From: Candidatus Nitrosotenuis uzonensis
GTDB taxonomy: Archaea > Thermoproteota > Nitrososphaeria > Nitrososphaerales > Nitrosopumilaceae
DNA length: 64,000 nt
Direction: 5' to 3'
Assembly (NCBI RefSeq): GCF_000723185.1
Contig: NZ_CBTY010000006.1
Coordinates: 124,001-188,000 of the forward strand
Part shown: positions 58,599-64,000 of the stretch, piece by piece
Layout: each line of letters opens with the position of its first letter
Position numbering within the stretch: the stretch's first letter is position 1
Notes under the pieces: generated by a model
Databases searched by the model: none
The model's input: only the letters and a program-made list of their open reading frames with translations
Told to the model about the DNA's origin: nothing
Position numbers and translations under genes: made by a program

Positions 58599-59854
58599 TA
58601 TACTGAAATTACATCGCCAATCTGCGGTGCATGTGCCTCAAGGCCAAATCTCTGATGAATTTCCTCGGCAAACTTGGTGCAAGAATCTCCGTCACCGTGA
58701 ACTGTGAGCACCTTGGGGCTTCCCTTCATGCGACTTACCAAATCAAATAATGCAGTTCTGTCAGAATGGCCAGAGAATTCAAACTGGCGTACTTGGGCCT
58801 CTGCCTTTTGTTCCCGGCCATGAATCATTACCTTGCCGGTTTCCAGAAGCTTTCTGCCAGGCGTTCCCTCACCTTGGTATGAGACAAGCGCAATGCCGTT
58901 CTTTTTATCAAATGCGAGCTCTTGCAGATAGAAAACAGCGTTGCCTCCAACAAGCATTCCTGCAGGAGAAATGACTACGCACGGTTCGCTCAACTCGCGT
59001 TTTCGGTGAGCCTGATTCTTTATCCATACTGTGTTCTTTACTGCGTCTCTGAAGACGTCGTAATCACGAAGGTACTCGGGATACTGCATGATTATCTCAT
59101 TAACACTGAGCGCCATCCCATCCATGACTATTTTGTGCTTGAATTTGGCGTTCTTTAGAACACACGCAATCTCCTGCGAGCGTTCTACTGAGAATGAGGG
59201 GATGAACAGCGTTCCCTTTTGGTCAAGTATCTCGTTTGCAAACTCGATTAGTTTTTCCTCGGACTCTTTTCGCGGCATCTGGGTTGTCTGGGAATACGTA
59301 CTTTCTGTTATGAGAAGGTCGATCTCTCCTATGTCAAGGTCCATCTCGCGTAACATACGAGAACCATTCAGATTCACATCGCCTGTATAGAATATTTTTT
59401 TGCCATCTGATTCTACAAGGACAGAACTGCCTCCAACCACGTGGCCCGAATCGCGTAACTCAAAGCTAGAATTGCCTCTCCTTATCCTTTGCTTGTATTC
59501 TACGGGTATTGCATGGGAGTACATCTTGTTTACCTCGGGCAGGCCAAACGGATGTATGTCCTTTTCAAGCTTTAACATGTCCTCAATTAGGAGACGGCTA
59601 AGATCAAATGTCGGTGGCGTTGCAAACACATCGGCGTTTCCACTTACATACATTAATGGGACATATCCGGAATGGTCAAGGTGTGCATGGCTTATCACTA
59701 TGGTGTCTACCTCTCTTGGCATGACATGAAGCGGTGTTGCAAGGTTTTTTCCAAGGTTCACGCCATAATCTAAAAGATAGTTTGCCCCATCTGCATTCAC
59801 CAAAAAGCCAGATCGGCCTACTTCGAGGCCAGCACCTAATACTTTGACCTTCAA
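58598..59854 (-). CDS. Beta-CASP metallo-beta-lactamase ribonuclease (aCPSF2-like)
   Basis: The 418-residue protein has the lactamase metal motif SHAHLDHSGYV, the GHVVGGSSVLVE and YTGDVNLNGSRML blocks, and beta-CASP motifs (IPSFSVERSQE, VVISPAGMLVGG, FSGHSDRTALFDLV, VHGD). It has no KH domains, so it is aCPSF2-like rather than aCPSF1, with 5'-3' exo- or endonuclease activity in RNA turnover. Confidence 0.9.
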   Translation of the reverse strand: MKVKVLGAGLEVGRSGFLVNADGANYLLDYGVNLGKNLATPLHVMPREVDTIVISHAHLDHSGYVPLMYVSGNADVFATPPTFDLSRLLIEDMLKLEKDIHPFGLPEVNKMYSHAIPVEYKQRIRRGNSSFELRDSGHVVGGSSVLVESDGKKIFYTGDVNLNGSRMLREMDLDIGEIDLLITESTYSQTTQMPRKESEEKLIEFANEILDQKGTLFIPSFSVERSQEIACVLKNAKFKHKIVMDGMALSVNEIIMQYPEYLRDYDVFRDAVKNTVWIKNQAHRKRELSEPCVVISPAGMLVGGNAVFYLQELAFDKKNGIALVSYQGEGTPGRKLLETGKVMIHGREQKAEAQVRQFEFSGHSDRTALFDLVSRMKGSPKVLTVHGDGDSCTKFAEEIHQRFGLEAHAPQIGDVISV

Positions 59855-59965
59855 GAATTTGATTTTCTCTGGTCTATCTTAATACCTTGCCTCATTTAGC
59901 TCGATCATTCCATTTGCGATGTAATCTTCAAAAGCTTTAATTAGTCAAACCTAAGATCCACCTTT

Positions 59966-60178
59966 ATGGGTAGAACTTTCGACCAATGGTGGAATTCAAT
60001 CCCAGCAGACCTACGCAGCAAAGTACGCGCAGGCGATGAGGGAAACAAACCACTGCTAAACCAGATTAACTGGGTTTGGGTAAAAAATCTGATGGATAAA
60101 AGAGCTGACTTGAATCCAACAGCAGCAGAGCTGCTCGACTGGGTAACAAGCGGCCAGATAGATGCAATGCGAAAGTAG
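59966..60178 (+). CDS. Small conserved hypothetical protein rich in Trp
   Basis: The 70-residue helical protein (GRTFDQWWNSIPADLRSKV, NQINWVWVKNLMDKR) has five Trp residues and no signal or cysteine. It has its own short transcript region. I do not recognise a family. Confidence 0.62.
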   Translation: MGRTFDQWWNSIPADLRSKVRAGDEGNKPLLNQINWVWVKNLMDKRADLNPTAAELLDWVTSGQIDAMRK

Positions 60179-60269
60179 AGCACCATCTGATATCATCTTT
60201 TTATCTTTTGAAATTTTTCAAATTTTTGCGATCTGATTTTTCTATAACGCTGTTGAATTTTTTAATCAT

Positions 60270-60278
60270 AGTTTAAAT
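60270..60278 (+). promoter_or_regulatory. TATA box of the ferredoxin gene at 60312
   Basis: TTTAAATAG is found about 40 bases before the ATG at 60312, so a leader of about 10 bases is predicted. Confidence 0.5.
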
Positions 60279-60311
60279 AGTTACGAAAAGAGATTACATT
60301 TAGTGAAATAA

Positions 60312-60614
60312 ATGCCAATAGCAATACTTCCAGACGTAGATGAGCAAAGATGTATTGGATGCGCACTATGCGTTGAAATCTGTACATCTTTAGGCCCAGA
60401 CGTACTTCGTGTAAAGCCTGTTGAGGGCTGGAAGAGAGGTAAAGCATTTGTCTTTTATCCAGAAAGATGCATCTCCGACGGAGCATGCATCGGAGTTTGC
60501 CCAACAAAGGCAATCTTTTGGATGAGACCAATGAACTACACAGCTGGTCAACCAGTTCCTCTCCACAAGAACGGAGTTTTCGTAAAGGGCTGGGCAGAAG
60601 ACGCAGGCCTTTAA
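60312..60614 (+). CDS. 2[4Fe-4S] ferredoxin
   Basis: This 100-residue protein has two cysteine motifs, CIGCALCVEICTSLGPDV and CISDGACIGVCPTKAI. The second contains a longer spacing (CISDGAC) like the Zn-ferredoxin at 45424. An unusual C-terminal tail (FVKGWAEDAGL) follows. It is a low-potential electron carrier; partners not visible. Confidence 0.9.
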   Translation: MPIAILPDVDEQRCIGCALCVEICTSLGPDVLRVKPVEGWKRGKAFVFYPERCISDGACIGVCPTKAIFWMRPMNYTAGQPVPLHKNGVFVKGWAEDAGL

Positions 60615-60626
60615 ACGGGTCTTCTT

Positions 60627-62150
60627 CTATTTCTTTTTACTTTTTATTTTCTTGAGCCTAGTTCTAGCTGGGAATTTTGCAAACTCTTTTAGGAATCTGT
60701 CATCCGTGATGTGGACTGTCTTGAACTTGTTGTTTGAAAAGAATTCTGTCCACGTCTTGGCAAATTCTGGAAAGTCATCTGGTTTGTATTGTATGTCTGC
60801 CATGACATAGTGTGATGCAGGATAGAGGTCGGAAAGCTCAAGCGGTGTTATTCCAAAGAACGGATTGTAGATGCACACTTGAACCTTGTCAGGCCTGAAT
60901 TTTTTCATTATCTTGGAGTATTCATCTGAGAGATAATACGGCCTTCTTTGCGAGTCCGGAACTATTACTGCCTCTTTTTTATCAGATCTGAATTTTCGCA
61001 CAGTCTTGTGGTGCAGGTAAATCTCTGGCCTGAACTGGTCCTCTGGAGATGACAAAAATAGTGCGCGCTCCTTAAAGCGTGGCGTGGTCCTGGCAAAAAA
61101 CTCCGGGTTTTCCGTGAATATGCCAAGTGTTTCGAATAGCTTGGGATGGGCACGTATCTTCTTTACGGTGTATTCCCACAGCCTTCCTTCATGTATTGCC
61201 TGCTTGACTCTGTCTACTTCGGACTTTATTGCGTAGAGGTTGTGTAGTGCGATGGCGTTAGTACGGTCCTGATCGGCAAGGCTTGAAATCTCCTTTGGCG
61301 TATGCCTTGAGCATATCTCGCAACTACATGCAAAATACTGCATCTCAGATAGGTGTGCCGTCCTGTCCTCCGTTATGTATCTGTCATGCTTGGCATAGAG
61401 CATGTATGATGCCGAATCGAACGTATCGCATCCCAGAGCTACAGCTATTGGTATAGTGAGTGGATGGCCTGCTCCGAACAGGTGGAGCGGAATGGATGAT
61501 GGGATGAGCTTTTTTGCGTGCAGTATCATCTCTGCTAGAATTTTGTATTCATATGACTCCATCACTTCTACAGGACTTCCAAGTGCAAGCATCTTGTAGC
61601 CGAACTCGACTAGCGCCTTTGTGGACCTTTTCACAAGGTCATAATGCTCAGCTCCCTGTATTGGACCGCACCAGATCTGTCCGTTATGGTCGGCTGCATC
61701 CAAGGTGTCCTTTGATATCCTCAGGGTATAGTCTACATACTCGGTTGCTTTCTTCTTTGGCAGTCCGTATCCTGTAGGACGGTCAAGCGGTATTGCGATA
61801 TCTGTCATTATTTTTCTCTCATATGATGCCATCTCTGGCGAAGAAACATCCACTTTGCCATATTCTAGCACCTGATAGCCGCCAGAGTCGGTCATGACTG
61901 CACCATCAAAATCTATTATGTCGTGAATGCCGCGTCTCACTGCCTCCTCACCGTACCTGTTCATGGTAATGTACGCGTTTGTTATCACAAGCGAGAATCC
62001 GATTTTTTTCAGCTTTTTTGCAGGTATGGACTGGTTTACAGGATGGATCACAGGTACAAATGCAGGCGTTTCTACCTTGCCATGGTTTGTATGCAGAATG
62101 CCGATCCTTGCGGCCATGTCTGTCTTTAGTACCTCGAACATATCTCTCAC
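60627..62150 (-). CDS. tgtA: Archaeal tRNA-guanine(15) transglycosylase
   Basis: It exchanges guanine-15 for preQ0 on the way to archaeosine. The catalytic domain has MTDSGGYQVLEYG, GPIQGAEHYDLV and LALGSPVEVMES, and the zinc site is CSCEICSRHTPKE. Euryarchaeal TgtA is often about 580-650 aa with a C-terminal PUA domain; this one ends at 507 with a basic KKIKSKKK, so the PUA seems absent or on another protein. The GTG start overlaps fap7. Confidence 0.91.
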   Translation of the reverse strand: MRDMFEVLKTDMAARIGILHTNHGKVETPAFVPVIHPVNQSIPAKKLKKIGFSLVITNAYITMNRYGEEAVRRGIHDIIDFDGAVMTDSGGYQVLEYGKVDVSSPEMASYERKIMTDIAIPLDRPTGYGLPKKKATEYVDYTLRISKDTLDAADHNGQIWCGPIQGAEHYDLVKRSTKALVEFGYKMLALGSPVEVMESYEYKILAEMILHAKKLIPSSIPLHLFGAGHPLTIPIAVALGCDTFDSASYMLYAKHDRYITEDRTAHLSEMQYFACSCEICSRHTPKEISSLADQDRTNAIALHNLYAIKSEVDRVKQAIHEGRLWEYTVKKIRAHPKLFETLGIFTENPEFFARTTPRFKERALFLSSPEDQFRPEIYLHHKTVRKFRSDKKEAVIVPDSQRRPYYLSDEYSKIMKKFRPDKVQVCIYNPFFGITPLELSDLYPASHYVMADIQYKPDDFPEFAKTWTEFFSNNKFKTVHITDDRFLKEFAKFPARTRLKKIKSKKK

Positions 62151-62707
62151 TGTGGAAAGAACCTTGCAAGGTCTCTTTTTTTTGCTACTATTTCAAGCCA
62201 GTCGACATTATCTCCACCTGATTTTTTCCCAAGAATCAAGAGTGCCTTCTGGGTCATTTGTTTTATTGAAATGTTGGTGGTATCTATCTGTGCGGTCTTT
62301 TTTGCGCCAAAGCTTTTCACTGCGTCATACAAGATGACTCCGAGGATCTCACTCCCGGCATTTTCTATTGCCTTTCTTTTTGTGTATTTTCTTTTCTTGT
62401 AAATTGCAATCAATTTGTAGGGATTTTTGCGTAAAATCAGGGCAAATTTAACTTGTGATCTAGGTATCACGTACGGTGCAAGGTGGCCTACGACTATGGC
62501 GTTCTGTATTCTAATCTTCTTTACTATCTTTGCCAGCTGGGCCGTATCAACATCGAGCGTGCCACCACTCTTCTTGAAGGCTTTGCTCTCTACTGCAATC
62601 TTGTTTAAATCGACAATCTCGACTCTGAGCTTGGAGGCAAGATTTCTTGCCAATGTGTGCTTTCCGACCCCCGGATTTCCTGTTATTACTAACACACACT
62701 TGATCAA
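62147..62707 (-). CDS. Fap7/AK6-type NMP kinase-like ATPase
   Basis: This 186-residue P-loop protein has TGNPGVGKHTLARNLASKL, VVGHLAPYVIP and LRKNPYKLIAIYKKRKY. It belongs to the Fap7/adenylate kinase 6 family, which acts in small-subunit rRNA maturation with uS11. It overlaps tgtA by four bases. Confidence 0.85.
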   Translation of the reverse strand: MIKCVLVITGNPGVGKHTLARNLASKLRVEIVDLNKIAVESKAFKKSGGTLDVDTAQLAKIVKKIRIQNAIVVGHLAPYVIPRSQVKFALILRKNPYKLIAIYKKRKYTKRKAIENAGSEILGVILYDAVKSFGAKKTAQIDTTNISIKQMTQKALLILGKKSGGDNVDWLEIVAKKRDLARFFPQ

Positions 62708-62770
62708 AGCCGCACCCGATTAAATGATTTGGGCTGTACAATAATATGAAGTCGGCAAGAACTGGCTTCT

Positions 62771-63952
62771 GTGCAAATAGGGCTTTTAGGCAAGGCGAAC
62801 GTTGGAAAATCGACGTTTTTTTCGGCTGCAACAGAGACCGCTGTGCCAATAGGAAACTATCCATTCACCACAATTGAGCCAAACGTTGGAGTCACATACG
62901 TTAGGACCAAGTGCGCCTGCAAGCATTTTACAATCGTTCATCAGAATCCGCACTGCATGAACGGGATAAGATTGGTGCCGGTCAAGTTGATTGATGTTGC
63001 AGGGCTTGTTCCGGGAGCACATGAAGGGAAGGGTCTTGGCAACAAATTCCTTGACGACGCAAGGCAAGCAGAAGTACTAATACACGTAGTTGATATTGCG
63101 GGGACAACTGACATACAGGGCCAGCCAGTTCCTGCTGGAACACACGATCCGCTCGAGGATGTGGAGTTTGTCGAATCAGAATTTGATTTGTGGTTCAAGC
63201 AGATACTTGATAGGGAATGGCAGAAGCTACTCAGGGAGATCACACAAAAGACGGCCACATTAACGGAAGGAATCGCAAGGAGGTTCAGCGGTCTTGGAGT
63301 CAAAGAATTTCTTGTATCTGAGGTTCTCAAAGAATCAGGTCTTGTAACAAAAAAGCCTGCAGAATGGAGCGATAGTGATATTTTGAGTTTTGTGAGAATA
63401 CTTCGGAAAAAAACAAAGCCTATTCTTATAGCTGCAAACAAGGCCGACTTGTGTAAGGATCTCTCAATCGTGGAAAAGATCAAAGGTCATGTAGTGCTGT
63501 GCAGCGCCGAGTCGGAGCTTCTTTTGCGCAAGGCAGTCAAGGCAAATCTGATAAAGTATGTTCCGGGGGATTCAAGCTTTGAAGTGCAGGGTAATGCAAC
63601 ACCGCAACAAAAGCAGGCGCTTGAACTTGTACGCACAGTACTTGGCAAGATAAAGACTACCGGAATACAACAGGCGCTAAATCATGCGGTATTTGAGACG
63701 CTCAAATTCATCACTGTATATCCAGTCGAGGATGAGGCAAAACTCACAAACAAGGACGGGGTTGTTCTGCCTGATGCAAGACTGCTGCCTTTGGGATCTA
63801 CCGCAAGAGATCTTGCGGCAACTATACATGCTGATCTTGCAAAAGGATTCTTGCATGCAGTTGATGTGAAGACAAAGCAGAGAATAGGCGCCGACCACAT
63901 ACTAAAGGACGGAGATGTAATCAAGATAGTCTCCACTATGAGCCGTGGATAA
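62771..63952 (+). CDS. OBG-family GTPase, YchF-like
   Basis: The 393-residue protein has G1 GKANVGKSTFFSAAT, G2/G3 NYPFTTIEPNVGVTYV and LIDVAGLVPGAHEGKGLGN, and the NKADLCKD G4. It ends in a TGS domain (VYPVEDEAKLTNKDG through GDVIKIV). It differs from bacterial YchF, having a Cys/His stretch (TKCACKHFTIVHQNPHC) after G2. Start GTG 62771. Followed by Kae1 after one base. Confidence 0.92.
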   Translation: MQIGLLGKANVGKSTFFSAATETAVPIGNYPFTTIEPNVGVTYVRTKCACKHFTIVHQNPHCMNGIRLVPVKLIDVAGLVPGAHEGKGLGNKFLDDARQAEVLIHVVDIAGTTDIQGQPVPAGTHDPLEDVEFVESEFDLWFKQILDREWQKLLREITQKTATLTEGIARRFSGLGVKEFLVSEVLKESGLVTKKPAEWSDSDILSFVRILRKKTKPILIAANKADLCKDLSIVEKIKGHVVLCSAESELLLRKAVKANLIKYVPGDSSFEVQGNATPQQKQALELVRTVLGKIKTTGIQQALNHAVFETLKFITVYPVEDEAKLTNKDGVVLPDARLLPLGSTARDLAATIHADLAKGFLHAVDVKTKQRIGADHILKDGDVIKIVSTMSRG

Positions 63953-63953
63953 G

Positions 63954-64000
63954 ATGCTGTGTCTTGGGTTTGAGAGCACCGCTCACACATTCTCATGTGC
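63954..64000 (+). CDS. kae1: Kae1 (tRNA threonylcarbamoyladenosine synthase subunit), N-terminus only
   Basis: Only the first 15 codons are in the window. MLCLGFESTAHTFSC matches the Kae1/OSGEP/TsaD N-terminus (GIESTAHTF). The start is the ATG one base after the GTPase stop. Confidence 0.75.
   Translation, partial: MLCLGFESTAHTFSC

Noticed and set aside
1-64000. CRISPR array, insertion sequence or provirus
   Set aside because: No regularly spaced repeats, transposase, integrase, capsid or terminase genes were seen; the only mobile element is the mcm intein.

Overview
The window is a 64 kb chromosomal stretch of a Nitrososphaeria (Thaumarchaeota) archaeon, most likely from the Nitrosopumilus/Nitrosotenuis side of the ammonia-oxidising archaea. 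The case rests on gene content: archaeal ribosomal proteins S27e, L44e, L37e, L7Ae, S28e and L24e; thermosome, MCM/GINS/RFC/Hel308, Csl4, TiaS, archaeal TgtA, aIF5B and aIF6; a complete late cobalamin pathway; Zn-type ferredoxin; and several short proteins of thaumarchaeal type. Base composition is moderately AT-rich. Many starts are GTG or TTG lying about 29-31 bases downstream of an archaeal TATA box, so leaderless transcripts look common. No plasmid, provirus, insertion sequence or CRISPR array is visible.

Layout. 0-3.7 kb: a cut-off gene, a small zinc-ribbon/AsnC-RAM/DUF6659 operon, heme O synthase, an Lrp/AsnC regulator and aspartate-semialdehyde dehydrogenase. 3.8-7.9 kb: a tight cobalamin nucleotide-loop operon (CobD-like/HisC-like, CobQ, CbiB, CobS, CobY). 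7.9-31.6 kb: housekeeping genes for ribosome, adenine deamination, chaperonin, GMP synthesis (guaA, guaB), pterin/folate (mptE, folP), phenylalanine, exosome, diphthamide, tRNA-Ile2 agmatidine, mevalonate pathway, pentose phosphate, LSm and formyl-folate turnover, with a GC-rich, foldable intergenic segment near 24.0 kb. 31.6-37.8 kb: a looser accessory stretch with a Rieske protein, a membrane-anchored winged-helix regulator and divergent small membrane protein, an HxlR/SEC-C pair, a decaying cluster of small membrane proteins, a ribbon-helix-helix protein and a short carbonic-anhydrase-like protein, ending at tRNA-Leu. 38-45.3 kb: GlmM-type mutase, the L7Ae-S28e-L24e-ndk-infB operon, thioredoxin, archease, hisS and aIF6. 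45.4-53 kb: ferredoxin, tRNA-Ser and a replication block (RFC small subunit; Gins23, intein-containing MCM, Hel308). 53-57.5 kb: surface-glycan precursor genes plus ilvE. 57.5-64 kb: tRNA-Pro, tRNA-Arg, 8-oxoguanine glycosylase, beta-CASP nuclease, ferredoxin, TgtA, Fap7-type kinase, YchF-type GTPase and the start of Kae1.

The most notable observations are: (1) a CobQ that seems to have lost exactly its glutamine-amidotransferase domain while keeping both flanks; (2) an Lrp/AsnC gene with an intact helix-turn-helix frame but a stop at codon 3 of the predicted leaderless GTG start, preceded by a perfect palindrome between TATA box and start; (3) a membrane-tethered winged-helix regulator that shares a GSGTP-plus-transmembrane tail with the divergently encoded small membrane protein; (4) a 379-residue LAGLIDADG intein splitting the Walker A loop of MCM; (5) an unassigned GC-rich structured segment at about 24.0 kb; (6) a locus at 35.4-36.5 kb with several independent frameshifts.
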